A DNA stretch of 64,000 bases, from contig NZ_JAMBOH010000012.1 of NCBI RefSeq assembly GCF_023715505.1, positions 84,074 to 148,073 of the forward strand, given 5' to 3'. Every line of letters begins with the position of its first letter. Within the stretch, counting starts at the first letter, position 1. The notes below the pieces were generated by a model. The model saw nothing but the letters and a program-made list of their open reading frames with translations. It had not been told where the DNA came from and did not search any database. This document shows positions 9,501 to 17,050 of the stretch, piece by piece. The DNA is from Neobacillus cucumis (GTDB lineage: Bacteria; Bacillota; Bacilli; Bacillales_B; DSM-18226). The position numbers were made by a program, and so were the translations under genes.

Positions 9501-10220
9501 ACTAACTGGCAGCATATTGAATATGTAACAGGATTTAACTTAGAGAGAAGGGCATTTGCGGCTTTAAATTGTATTACGGTCGTGCCAGGTGCGATCGGTG
9601 CATGGCGAAAGACGGCTGTGGAAGAAGCAGGATACTTTAAAGAAGATACGCTGGCAGAAGATACCGATATCACTCTTACCCTTTTACGGCAAGGGAAAAA
9701 GATCGAATTTGAGGAAAAGGCTTATGCCTTCACAGAAGTACCTGAAGATATAAAAAGTCTTGCCAAACAGCGGTACCGTTGGGTTTATGGTACATTACAA
9801 TGCTTATGGAAACATCGTGAGGCTTTATTTAATAAGAAACACAATACATTAGGTTTTATCGGCTTACCAAACATGTGGCTTTTTCAATATATCTATCAAA
9901 CCATCTCTCCTATTGCAGATATATTGTTTATTATGGCTCTTTTTAACGGGCACTCTGGAAAAGCAGCCATTGGCTTTATCCTATTTTACCTGCTCGATTT
10001 CGTTACGTCCCTATATGCGTTTCGTTTGGAGAATGAAAGAACTAAACCTCTGTTTTCCTTGTTTTTACAACGGATCTTGTACAAACAGCTTATGACGTAT
10101 GTCGTGATAAAATCAATTTTCTCTGCAATAAAAGGAGTAACTGTAGGTTGGAATAAATTAAAACGAAAAGGAAATGTCACACAGGAAACCTATATGGTGA
10201 ATGTTAAGGAAAATATGTAA
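6561..10220 (+). CDS. Multidomain exopolysaccharide protein: DUF2062-like membrane, GH18, NodB deacetylase and GT2 domains
   Basis: 1219 residues from a GTG with AGGAGGG upstream. Residues 1-80 resemble a DUF2062 membrane domain, and a further helix is near 135-155. Residues 215-520 are a GH18-like barrel (VYGFYVNWD, INIDFENI in the catalytic position, YDWEENS). Residues 585-785 are a polysaccharide deacetylase (TFDDGPDP, GSHTFTHPD, FRPPY, LFHDSGGD). After a helix near 815-835, residues 855-1095 are a processive family-2 glycosyltransferase (VVIAAYNED, IIDDGSKDD, ALDADT, AEDTDIT, QRYRW), then C-terminal membrane helices. The glycosyltransferase resembles IcaA/PgaC and the deacetylase IcaB/PgaB, so synthesis and tailoring of a beta-linked aminosugar polymer is likely. 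Orthologues of this fusion are believed to exist in Bacilli. Confidence 0.88.
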   Translation: MNKVFRWIVRSFFAPVTGNRGAIASSLGFFLAFLPIYSVRIPLLLVLSLLFRLNIIAILLGTLITLFIPTIRDLPFLNIPVLEGYNLTPGLGGLIGLVCYYFFHWFYNLGLKKRERNQEHVFLDPAKRRWSIIKRMSTGFTLLVVLVSFIFIESLYTDPVFPNLQLNKSGVTTRIEPINQSFTKEQLASQLEKTNPAPLVQKNDVENKGQISQKQEVYGFYVNWDANSKTSFKKNIDSITTLVPEWLQLNTDLTFKSSNDSSIITEAKAHQIKVLPVVNNFINNKWDAETLHRLFTSPGAEDLFIKNLLDYVRTNDFAGINIDFENINQKDKAELSNFVNKVSHAFHQHDLLVSIDVPPSNTSFDYGSLANNVDRIFVMLYDQHNSTSNPGPIAPLDWVKGSLNRLHIPSEKLIVSLGSYGYDWEENSKEPTETVTFGDLMKLGMGTSININWNKQVGNPYLRYKTNEKNHTVWFLDAATFYNQMKTAIESGSKGIAVWRLGSEDPSIWNYMNQPKAMKNPSNALKTLASPEPVHYTGEGEILKVVSQSEKGKRAIEMDSQGLIQNETYIKLPKPFEVVRYGKPKQKEIVLTFDDGPDPVYTPQILDILKKYHIKGSFFIVGENAVLHPELIKRIHGEGHEIGSHTFTHPDVASTAPWQSKLELNANQRLFEEITGHSMTLFRPPYVADAEPSTRRELLPIMRAQDMGYTMVGELIDSDDWQRPSSNEIVKRVLLQLPEGNVILFHDSGGDRSNTVKALPIIIKELKQRGYTFTTIGDLIGKKDSQIMPSANQDSPYLVYDKAVFKLMQGWRLGLNFLFYSAIILGILRLALFIFLSRKQVKEYKETVIDPNFTPFVSVVIAAYNEDKVIYKTIESILSSDYPAFEMLIIDDGSKDDTADVVEKTYSNHPIVRLIKKSNGGKSSAVNLGFKEAKGEIVVALDADTLIADNAISLLVNHFTNENVAAVSGNVKVGNKGNLLTNWQHIEYVTGFNLERRAFAALNCITVVPGAIGAWRKTAVEEAGYFKEDTLAEDTDITLTLLRQGKKIEFEEKAYAFTEVPEDIKSLAKQRYRWVYGTLQCLWKHREALFNKKHNTLGFIGLPNMWLFQYIYQTISPIADILFIMALFNGHSGKAAIGFILFYLLDFVTSLYAFRLENERTKPLFSLFLQRILYKQLMTYVVIKSIFSAIKGVTVGWNKLKRKGNVTQETYMVNVKENM

Positions 10221-10223
10221 ATC

Positions 10224-10263
10224 AATAAAAAGGTCTTCCAATTTTTCGGAAGACCTTTTTATT
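10224..10263. terminator. Strong intrinsic terminator
   Basis: Sixteen-base-pair perfect stem (AATAAAAAGGTCTTCC and its complement, 10224-10239 with 10248-10263), including the A and T tracts, so it can work for both convergent genes. Confidence 0.92.
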
Positions 10264-10283
10264 ACTAAAAACTTTTCCTGTAT

Positions 10284-10673
10284 TTAAAAGAGACGTCTAT
10301 TAATCACTGTGCATTGTCTTGCACCCCTGCGAATTAAACGGCGTGCCTCAGCTAAAGAGATTTCAACAAGAACAGCTTCGTCTGTGTCGTCCTCTACATC
10401 AAACACAGCAAAGGCCTCTCCGTCTAAAATCAATACACAAATGAAATTTACTTCTAAATCATCAGAAGTTGGTCTTCTAGTTACTACTTCGCACCGCTGG
10501 ACTCCTGCATTCAACAAAGTATTAGCTTCTCTCCGTGAAATGCGAATAAAGACAAATTCCTCGATTTCAACATTACCTGCTTCTGCTTCTATTTCCACTA
10601 CCAAAAAGAAGCCATTTCTTCTGGTTTGGAGAATACAATTAGCTCCAATCGAAACTACATCTTCAGGATTCAT
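10284..10673 (-). CDS. Unknown protein with an internal duplication
   Basis: 129 residues. The ATG at 10673 has AAGGGAGGTG nine bases upstream; the GTG nine bases earlier overlaps that site and is less likely. Two similar halves can be read: FVFIRISRREANTLLNAG-QRCEV and AVLVEISLAEARRLIRRG-RQCTV, each a strand followed by an amphipathic helix and a Cys-Val ending. Acidic stretches separate them. No signal peptide or membrane helix. The minus strand is preferred over the open plus frame because only it has a ribosome site and the internal repeat. Not recognised as a named family. Confidence 0.75.
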   Translation of the reverse strand: MNPEDVVSIGANCILQTRRNGFFLVVEIEAEAGNVEIEEFVFIRISRREANTLLNAGVQRCEVVTRRPTSDDLEVNFICVLILDGEAFAVFDVEDDTDEAVLVEISLAEARRLIRRGARQCTVINRRLF

Positions 10674-10776
10674 AAGATTCACCTCCCTTGTATAATAAAT
10701 TCAACTGATAAAGGAATGGTTTGGACAAGTATCGCAAAAAAATATTAGAAGTAGATTAGATTTTTTAGAAAATATC

Positions 10777-10856
10777 ACCTAATTATAGGTATAAAGTATC
10801 GTCAAATAACTGATATTAGGAGTGGTAAGCTAATGAATTGTGAGGAAAAGCTTACC
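10777..10856 (+). promoter_or_regulatory. Promoter-region dyad and leader hairpin of the FMN reductase gene
   Basis: A perfect dyad ACCTA-ATTA-TAGGT (10777-10790) sits next to a TATAAAG sequence that could be a -10 element. Downstream, GGTAAGCT (10824-10831) pairs with AGCTTACC (10849-10856) and is followed by GTTTTT, so it could attenuate. An 11-codon reading frame (MNCEEKLTVFT) with AGGAG upstream lies across this hairpin. The regulator is unknown. Confidence 0.4.
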
Positions 10857-10948
10857 GTTTTTACATAATTCGTTTATAGCCATAGGTGGTGTATCAAATG
10901 GGTTTCTTCAGCAAATTATTTGGTAATGAAACAAAGGAGGAAAACAAA

Positions 10949-11497
10949 ATGACAAATGATAAGTTAAACATCGGAATTATTCTAGGCAGTACACGTCAAG
11001 GACGTGTAAGTCCACAAGTCGGCGAATGGATAAAAGGAATTGCTGATAAACGAGGGGATGCAAATTACGAAATCGTCGATATTAAAGATTTTGACTTACC
11101 ATTCTTAGGTACAACTGACGGCTCTGAGCCTGGATTAGGAAGATGGAATGAAAAGCTTGGAAGCTTAGACGGGTTTGTGTTTATTGTCCAAGAGTACAAC
11201 CATAGTATTACAGGAGCATTGAAAAACGCACTTGACTGTGCACGTGAGGCTTGGAATAACAAAGCGGCTGGCATTGTCAGTTACGGTTCGACCGGCGGTG
11301 CGCGTGCCGCTGAGCACTTACGCGGGATTTGCGGAGAATTAATGATTGCCGATGTCAGAGTTCACCCTACATTATCTTTATTTACTGATTTTGAAAACGG
11401 TACTGACTTCAAACCTCAGGAAATACATTTAAACAATGTGAATGCAATGATCGACCAAGTCCTTGCTTGGAGCGGCGCATTAAAAACATTGCGATAA
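10949..11497 (+). CDS. NAD(P)H-dependent FMN reductase / quinone reductase
   Basis: 182 residues of the FMN_red flavodoxin fold. The phosphate-binding loop IILGSTRQGRVS is at the N-terminus, the flavin-contacting QEYNHSITGALKNALD near residue 85, and SYGSTGGARAAEHLR near residue 115, all diagnostic. The ATG with AAAGGAGG upstream is chosen; an earlier in-frame ATG at 10898 would add MGFFSKLFGNETKEENK and has only a weak site. The enzyme should reduce FMN, quinones or azo compounds in the cytosol with NAD(P)H. Regulated perhaps through the dyad at 10777. Confidence 0.88.
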   Translation: MTNDKLNIGIILGSTRQGRVSPQVGEWIKGIADKRGDANYEIVDIKDFDLPFLGTTDGSEPGLGRWNEKLGSLDGFVFIVQEYNHSITGALKNALDCAREAWNNKAAGIVSYGSTGGARAAEHLRGICGELMIADVRVHPTLSLFTDFENGTDFKPQEIHLNNVNAMIDQVLAWSGALKTLR

Positions 11498-11510
11498 AAG
11501 TCTATGAACA

Positions 11511-11687
11511 AAAACGCAAGCGCCTTGAATAGCTCCGACAAGCATAAGCCACTCAGGGAAAGAAGGCGTTTGCCTTCATTCCCTGAGTGGCTGTAGACCA
11601 TCGAGGGGCTAACGCTAGAGCTGGACGTAGATAGTCCATTTATTAAGAGTTATCCACAAGCGAAAATTTTATAATTTCTTTAACGAC
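11511..11687. repeat. Dispersed intergenic repeat with long hairpin, copy A
   Basis: About 175 bases. The centre folds into a long hairpin, with CCACTCAGGGAA (11549-11560) pairing with TTCCCTGAGTGG (11579-11590) and an inner AGAAGGC / GCCTTC arm. The right part (GCTGGACGTAGATAGTCC to about 11687) is nearly identical to copies at 15411-15490 and 40021-40200. Such elements are frequent between genes in Bacillus relatives; they encode nothing visible and their role is unknown. Confidence 0.85.
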
Positions 11688-11691
11688 AAAA

Positions 11692-11724
11692 AAAGGAGCA
11701 GCTACTTTAAATGGCTGCTCCTTT
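11692..11724. terminator. Bidirectional terminator
   Basis: Eleven-base-pair stem AAAGGAGCAGC / GCTGCTCCTTT with an A tract before and a T-rich stretch after, between the convergent FMN reductase and DUF421 genes. Confidence 0.85.
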
Positions 11725-11787
11725 AATTTTAATACCGTCTATTGTGAATTTAATACAATGGAGGCTTTTTTATGCCTTTAATAATAG

Positions 11788-12378
11788 TTAATTTAAATAT
11801 TCCGGATGTTTTTGTGGAGTATTTTGTTGGATCTCTTCAAATATGTCCTGACTAGAATCCTTGTTCGTTGTCGTTGGTTTTTGTTGTGAGATTTGATTGA
11901 TTAGTTTTTTAAATTCGCCAATCGTTAGTGGTTTCGCGTCTTCTTTTAATTCATAGCCCAATTGACCGTTTGGTTCAATCGTGCCAATTTTGATGTCAGA
12001 TAACTTGGTAAGACCCATATTGCGCATCCGCATTTCCAGCCCGTCAACAGTTAATCGAAGCTTCTTTAAATTTTTAACATTTAATTCCCCGTTTTCTATA
12101 ACTATTTTAGATTTTCCCATAATTAATTTTTCAAAAGGGTTAAAATGAAGTTGGATATACTCAACTATTAGGATGGACACCACAAAAATGATTGCCCCTC
12201 CAATCGCCTTAACCATACTTACTTCCACAATTGGTTCAACTATAAGGTGACCTAATGAGATCATTACGATCGTTTGGGCAAGTGTCATCTGTGCGATTGA
12301 TTTTCTTCCAGCGATTCGAAGCAGGATAATACCTGTGAAGAACAGTATAAAAGATTTTAAAATATAGGATAAATCCAT
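11788..12378 (-). CDS. DUF421 (YetF/YcaP-type) membrane protein
   Basis: 196 residues, ATG with AGGGGG nine bases upstream. Three N-terminal membrane helices (about 5-22, 35-52, 57-77), including the family pattern RIAGRKSIAQMTLAQ, precede a cytoplasmic domain of DUF421 type (LIMGKSKIVIENGELN, LEMRMRNMG). The C-terminus is a polar Gln/Thr tail. The family includes B. subtilis YetF and the YrbG/YdfR group, several of them sporulation-associated; no catalytic role is established. It lies 37 bases downstream of the PrsW-like gene on the same strand, so the two are probably cotranscribed. Confidence 0.85.
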   Translation of the reverse strand: MDLSYILKSFILFFTGIILLRIAGRKSIAQMTLAQTIVMISLGHLIVEPIVEVSMVKAIGGAIIFVVSILIVEYIQLHFNPFEKLIMGKSKIVIENGELNVKNLKKLRLTVDGLEMRMRNMGLTKLSDIKIGTIEPNGQLGYELKEDAKPLTIGEFKKLINQISQQKPTTTNKDSSQDIFEEIQQNTPQKHPEYLN

Positions 12379-12415
12379 CGTATATCCCCCTATGGATTAT
12401 GGCTTATTCTCTTCC

Positions 12416-13489
12416 CTAACGAATGTTTGATTGATATTTAAATTTTTTATTGCCTATTTCTTTGAGACCAGCACGAATCAAAAGGAACACGACAATCCAT
12501 GAAGAAACCATCAAGAAGATCTGTCCAAAGGGGAACATTCCTGGTATTTGCATGTCCCAGAGAGCATGCATCAAAACAACTAAGATAAAGACACGTAAAA
12601 ATTTACTATGGAATAACATGTTGATGTTAAAAGGCTGGTCCCCTTGAACCCTGCAGAATGCTGCACCTGTCAAAGCTGCCCAGGCGACATGGCCGCCAGG
12701 AGCCAAAATTCCGCGCCATAGCATTGTGATATATAGATTTTTTCCATCCCCGGAAAGCAGCGCTCTTAGGGCATAACCAGCTGTTTCGAAGGCTGCAAAT
12801 CCTGCTCCAACGGCTGCACCAATAAGAAGTCCATTTAAGATATACCTGTATTTACGGTACCGTACAAAAGTGATGACCGTAATTGCTTTGGCGAGTTCCT
12901 CGGCAATGCCGATCGTAATGGGATTGATATTATGTTTTAGAATATCGAAAAACAATAGGGCGACTAACATAGAAAGAATCCCGCCGATAAACACCACATA
13001 AATGATTCGATAAAAGGCGATATTTTGCGGAGCGTTCATTTCCCAGAAGAAGATTAAAGTAGTCAACGGAACAGCAAAAGCACCAACAATGATAAGTCCC
13101 GGTATAAAGTTTACATTTCTAAAATAACCTACGCCAATATATAACCCTAAGAATGCAATAAGGGCAAATATAAACACCCTTGCAAAAAGCCAAGGTTTTG
13201 GCCATGTTTCTGTTACTTCCGTAATTTTCGGCGTGGTAAGCGCAGTGCCTACGATAAAAAGACGTTCAGCCTCTAATTCACTATGATTTCTGAAGACACG
13301 AGAAAAGACGTTTTGAAATTTTGGTTCAACCGAACGTTCAAATCTCGGAACCATATCCACATAATGGGCAAATTCATAAAATAAGCTGTTTTCATCCTCT
13401 TCTGTATTATTTTTAATGAACTTTTCGCCGCAGCTTAAGCAGAATTTCACACCATCTGGATTAGTATAGACACATTGCGGGCATTTCAT
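12416..13489 (-). CDS. PrsW-family intramembrane protease with N-terminal zinc ribbon
   Basis: 357 residues. A zinc ribbon opens the protein (CPQC near 3-6 and CLSC near 17-20). After a soluble linker there are about eight membrane helices from residue 105 on. PrsW/CPBP-like catalytic motifs are present: GIAEELAKA near residue 200, GAGFAAFETAGYA near 230, GHVAWAALTGAAF near 265 and MHALWD near 310. PrsW-type proteases cut membrane anti-sigma factors; the target here is unknown. Membrane-embedded by prediction. First gene of a likely two-gene unit with the DUF421 protein. Confidence 0.87.
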   Translation of the reverse strand: MKCPQCVYTNPDGVKFCLSCGEKFIKNNTEEDENSLFYEFAHYVDMVPRFERSVEPKFQNVFSRVFRNHSELEAERLFIVGTALTTPKITEVTETWPKPWLFARVFIFALIAFLGLYIGVGYFRNVNFIPGLIIVGAFAVPLTTLIFFWEMNAPQNIAFYRIIYVVFIGGILSMLVALLFFDILKHNINPITIGIAEELAKAITVITFVRYRKYRYILNGLLIGAAVGAGFAAFETAGYALRALLSGDGKNLYITMLWRGILAPGGHVAWAALTGAAFCRVQGDQPFNINMLFHSKFLRVFILVVLMHALWDMQIPGMFPFGQIFLMVSSWIVVFLLIRAGLKEIGNKKFKYQSNIR

Positions 13490-13574
13490 ATTACTTCCCC
13501 CTCTTGATACCGAATTCTTTCAATATGTACTCGATTATTTAATAGTTAATTTAACCAATTAACACAAATAAAAA

Positions 13575-13595
13575 CAGACGAATTTTTTTCGTCTG
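13575..13595 (-). terminator. Terminator of the mhqD-mhqO-like operon
   Basis: Stem CAGACGAA / TTCGTCTG with a five-base loop; on the minus strand it is followed by TTTTTATTT. It lies just beyond the dioxygenase frame. Confidence 0.8.
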
Positions 13596-13612
13596 CTTTA
13601 TAAAATATAAAT

Positions 13613-14582
13613 TCAATTTAATTCAAGAGGACGTAAGTTTGCTTCAATTTCTTCCCGTCTTGGTTCTAAAAATGGTGGTAATGCCAGTTTTTGACCCATC
13701 GTTTCCAAGGGTTCATCTGTCGCGAAGCCAGGTGTATCAGTTGATAGTTCAAACAAAATACCATTGGGTTCTCTAAAATATAGTGCTTTAAAATAATATC
13801 GTTCTACCTTACCTGAATTGGCTATCCGATGTTGTTTTAAACGTTGAGCCCATAAATGGTATTCCTCTTGATTAGGTACTCGGAAGGCCACATGATGCAC
13901 TCGTACCGCGTCCAATTCGTGCCCGCGGTAGATCGGGTCTTGGTTCAATATGGACCTCTGCTCCACTGCCGCCTTCTCCTGTTGCAAAAACCATGATATC
14001 AGGATATTCCCCCTCTAATGATGGATAGGAACTCACAAATCGAAATCCCATTACTTCTGTAAGAATTCCGATCGTTGGTTCGGCAATGCTGACTGTAAGT
14101 GTGACTGGACCTAATCCAATAATGGCATGTTCAACAGGGATATCATCCCGTTTCCAAGGGATTCCGGCTCTAACGCCGGTTTCCTCATTATCTGCCACAA
14201 GGATTAAGCGGGTTCCTTCAAAGTCTCGAAAAGCTAAAGTATCGCGACCGGCCCTTTTTTCAATAGAGTCATGATGGATTCCCAATTGGGTAAAACGTTC
14301 TTTCCAAAATAACAAAGCATCTGTGGTTTTCACTCTTAAAGAAACCGTAGATATATCTGAAGTTCCTCGGTAGGAGTGGCCTAGGCCTGGAATATCAAAG
14401 AAAGTGACCTCTGTACCTGGAGTTCCCTCGGCATCCGCATAGAAAAGGTGATAGGACTCAGTATTATCTTGATTGACTGTTTTCTTAACTAATCTCATGC
14501 CTAAAATTTTGGTATAAAATTCGTAGTTTCTCTCGGCTTTGCCTGTCAAAATCGATACATGATGCAGTCCTAATAATTGCAT
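13613..14582 (-). pseudogene. mhqO: Ring-cleaving dioxygenase (MhqO-like, VOC/glyoxalase fold), frameshifted
   Basis: Two frames together give the usual MhqO length of about 320 residues. The first, from the ATG at 14582 (AAGGAGG upstream), holds the first VOC module (LLGLHHVSILTG, metal His) and ends in a nonsense tail after ARIGRGT. The second continues with VHHVAFRVPNQEEYHLW, the second metal-binding module, to the stop at 13613. Dropping one base near 13901 restores GRGTVHHVAF, the family sequence. Otherwise the gene looks intact, so recent inactivation or a base-calling error are both possible. It follows the mhqD-like gene by 14 bases; in B. subtilis MhqO cleaves quinone/catechol adducts. 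Confidence 0.85.
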
Positions 14583-14596
14583 GTGTTAAAACCTCC

Positions 14597-15202
14597 TTAA
14601 CTCACAATTCCTTTATACCATTTGGCAGCTTCTTCTACTTCTTCTCTAGTTAATTGATGTCCACGATTTTCCCAGTGCAGCTCTACCAATGCGTTGGCAT
14701 CTTGTAGTAATGCTAGTAATTCCTTTGATTCCAGTGGGGAACAAATCGGGTCATTCGTCCCTGCGGCAATGAACACATTTATTCCTGTTAAGTCGGGAAG
14801 CTCTATCCTTCTTGGTACCATCGGATGATGTAGAATTGCCCCCTTTAGGGCATTTTGACAGTGAAATAATAGGCTTGCCGCAATATTGGCCCCGTTTGAA
14901 TAGCCGATGGCAATAATATTATTCCGGTCAAACTCATATTTTTGTGCAGCCTCATCAAGAAAATCATTTAATTCTTGGGTTCGGAAGACAAGATCCTCTT
15001 CATCAAAAATACCTTCCGCTAGTCTACGGAAAAAGCGGGGCATTCCGTTCTCCAATACATTCCCACGAACACTAAGCACCGACGCCTCATCATCTATCAT
15101 TCCAGCCAGCGGTAAGAGATCTAATTCATTTCCACCAGTACCATGAAGTAATAGCAAAGTTGGTTTTGCAGGGTTTTTTCCTTTTTGAAAAATGTGTTTC
15201 AT
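14597..15202 (-). CDS. mhqD: MhqD-like carboxylesterase / hydrolase
   Basis: 201 residues of the phospholipase/carboxylesterase alpha-beta hydrolase group. LLLHGTGGNE forms the oxyanion region near residue 20, GYSNGAN carries the nucleophilic Ser near 100, GTNDPI the Asp near 150 and NRGHQL the His near 182. Length and motifs match B. subtilis MhqD, which acts with the MhqO dioxygenase in defence against methylhydroquinone and other thiol-reactive quinones. The order mhqD-mhqO and the MhqR-type dyad upstream support the assignment. Cytosolic. The start ATG has AGGAGA about eight bases upstream. Confidence 0.85.
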   Translation of the reverse strand: MKHIFQKGKNPAKPTLLLLHGTGGNELDLLPLAGMIDDEASVLSVRGNVLENGMPRFFRRLAEGIFDEEDLVFRTQELNDFLDEAAQKYEFDRNNIIAIGYSNGANIAASLLFHCQNALKGAILHHPMVPRRIELPDLTGINVFIAAGTNDPICSPLESKELLALLQDANALVELHWENRGHQLTREEVEEAAKWYKGIVS

Positions 15203-15357
15203 CTATATTCTCCTTTCAAACTCTTATATGGCATAGGCATTTAAGACAATTTGTACTAAACCAAGACTTGATCATTGCATTTGGTCGTAAGCCATAATAC
15301 GTTGTACACCTTTTTTGCTAGTATTTCCAAATTCGTTTGATAATTATTTTGAATCTG

Positions 15358-15379
15358 ATTATCTTGAATATGAGATAAT
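15358..15379. promoter_or_regulatory. MhqR-like operator
   Basis: Perfect dyad ATTATCT-N8-AGATAAT, spanning ATCTTGAATATGAGAT. The known MhqR box of B. subtilis is built around ATCTCGAATTCGAGAT, which this resembles closely. It lies about 155 bases before the mhqD-like start, leaving room for a leader. No MhqR gene is in the window. Confidence 0.6.
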
Positions 15380-15410
15380 TGTAATACATCTAGTGGTACA
15401 TAGTCAAGAA

Positions 15411-15490
15411 CAAAAGCGCTGGAGCTGGACGTCGATAGTCCATTTATTAAGAGTTATCCACAAGCGAAAATTTTATAATTTCTTTAACGA
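15411..15490. repeat. Dispersed intergenic repeat, partial copy C
   Basis: About 75 bases nearly identical to the right part of copy A (GCTGGACGT, TAGTCCATTTATTAAGAG and the GCGAAAATTTTATAATTTC end). The hairpin-bearing left part is missing. Confidence 0.85.
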
Positions 15491-15497
15491 TAAAAAA

Positions 15498-15522
15498 ACA
15501 CGCTGAGTAATATTCAGCGTGT
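15498..15522 (-). terminator. Terminator of the SulP gene
   Basis: Nine-base-pair stem ACACGCTGA / TCAGCGTGT followed on the minus strand by a run of seven T. Confidence 0.88.
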
Positions 15523-15532
15523 TCATCCTCAA

Positions 15533-17011
15533 TTAATGGCTAGCAGCTTTTTCAAGACCGCCAGGCTTGTTATGAATAGCTATTTTATTAATAAGCTTAT
15601 TACTATCCGTATTTAATCCTCTAAGGTTTACCTTGACACCATTTTGATGGTATTTGATCACGACTTTATCAATTGCTCCAACAGCAGAATCATCCCAAAG
15701 GTGGGCATGAGATAAATCTAAGTCGACTTCCTTTACAGCTTCTTTAAAATCAAAACCATTTATAAAGTCAGTTACAGAAGCAAAGAAAAGTTGTCCTGTC
15801 ACATGATAAATCCTTTTATTGGCCCCTTTTGCTGAAATACTAGTTACATTTACTTTGGAAATTTTTGAAGCAAAGAATATCGCACTTAGGATTACCCCTA
15901 CTAAAACCCCTAAAGATAAGTTATTTGTCATGACTACGGTAATAACAGTAATGACCATAACAATTGAATCGGTAATCGGTATTTTATTAAAGTTTTTAAG
16001 ACAAGACCAATCAAACGTTCCAATCGAAACCATAAACATAACCGCCACAAGTGCAGCCATTGGAATTTGAACAAGGAAGCTTTTTAGTGAGCAGATGAGA
16101 GTTAATAAGAAAGCACCTGCTACAAAGGTAGACAAACGCCCTCTTCCACCTGATTTAACATTTATAACAGATTGTCCAATCATGGCACATCCAGCCATAC
16201 CGCCGAAAAAGCCGGATACGATATTGGCGATCCCTTGTCCTCTAGCTTCTTTGTTTTTGTCACTATCAGTATCTGTCATATCATCGACAATCGAAGCCGT
16301 TAGTAAAGTTTCCACCAAGCCCACAATCGCAATGGAAATAGAGTATGGAAAAATAATTTGCAATGTTTCAAAATTAAATGGAATATCAGGAATTAAAAAT
16401 ACTGGTAGTTTGGATGTTAGTTCTCCTAAATCTCCAACTGTACGTACATCGCTGCCCGTTAGAATCGAGACAACGGTCATAACAAGAATCGCAACTAATG
16501 GAGCGGGTACAGCTTTTGTAAAACGAGGCAGTACATAAATAATCACAAGCGCCCCAGCAACCATGGCATACATTTGCCAGTTAGCCCCTTTAAACTGAAC
16601 TAATTGAGCTGAAAAAATTAATATGGCCAGTGCATTAACGAAACCTGTCATCACAGAACGCGGGACGAACTTCATCAAACGGCCTAATTTTAATGCTCCC
16701 ATAATGATTTGGAGAACACCAGTGAGAATAGTCGCGGCAAGTAAATATTGCAAACCATGTTCTTTGACTAAGGATGTCATTAATAGTGCAGTTGCCCCGG
16801 TCGCAGCCGAGATCATCCCGGGTCGTCCGCCTGCGAAAGAAATGGTAACCGCGATACAAAAGGATGCATACAGCCCAATCATCGGGTCCACTCCCGCAAT
16901 AATTGAGAAGGCAATAGCTTCTGGTATCAGTGCCATAGCAACCACTATCCCAGATAATATATCTCCCTTGATGTTTCCAAACCATGAATATTTAATTGTA
17001 CTTAAATTCAA
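15533..17011 (-). CDS. SulP-family anion transporter with STAS domain
   Basis: 492 residues. The TTG at 17011 is taken as start because GGGAGAGG lies seven bases upstream; a GTG nine bases earlier overlaps that site. SulP features: the opening [34 protein letters not shown] near residue 65, and about eleven to twelve membrane helices to residue 390. A C-terminal STAS domain follows (residues 400-490, [18 protein letters not shown]). Substrates in this family include sulfate, bicarbonate and other anions; which one cannot be told. No sulfur-assimilation genes are adjacent. Confidence 0.9.
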   Translation of the reverse strand: MNLSTIKYSWFGNIKGDILSGIVVAMALIPEAIAFSIIAGVDPMIGLYASFCIAVTISFAGGRPGMISAATGATALLMTSLVKEHGLQYLLAATILTGVLQIIMGALKLGRLMKFVPRSVMTGFVNALAILIFSAQLVQFKGANWQMYAMVAGALVIIYVLPRFTKAVPAPLVAILVMTVVSILTGSDVRTVGDLGELTSKLPVFLIPDIPFNFETLQIIFPYSISIAIVGLVETLLTASIVDDMTDTDSDKNKEARGQGIANIVSGFFGGMAGCAMIGQSVINVKSGGRGRLSTFVAGAFLLTLICSLKSFLVQIPMAALVAVMFMVSIGTFDWSCLKNFNKIPITDSIVMVITVITVVMTNNLSLGVLVGVILSAIFFASKISKVNVTSISAKGANKRIYHVTGQLFFASVTDFINGFDFKEAVKEVDLDLSHAHLWDDSAVGAIDKVVIKYHQNGVKVNLRGLNTDSNKLINKIAIHNKPGGLEKAASH

Positions 17012-17050
17012 ATAAAGCACCTCTCCCTTTTTAATGATTGAATAGTGTTT

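Noticed and set aside
10309..10695. Plus-strand frame of 128 residues opposite the duplicated protein
   Set aside because: No ribosome site and no repeat logic; the minus-strand frame explains the sequence.
11511..11687. Could the hairpin repeat be an insertion sequence?
   Set aside because: No transposase frame and no clear terminal duplications; treated as a non-coding repeat.
15315..15506. 63-residue frame over the operator and repeat copy C
   Set aside because: Runs into the repeat element and has no ribosome site.
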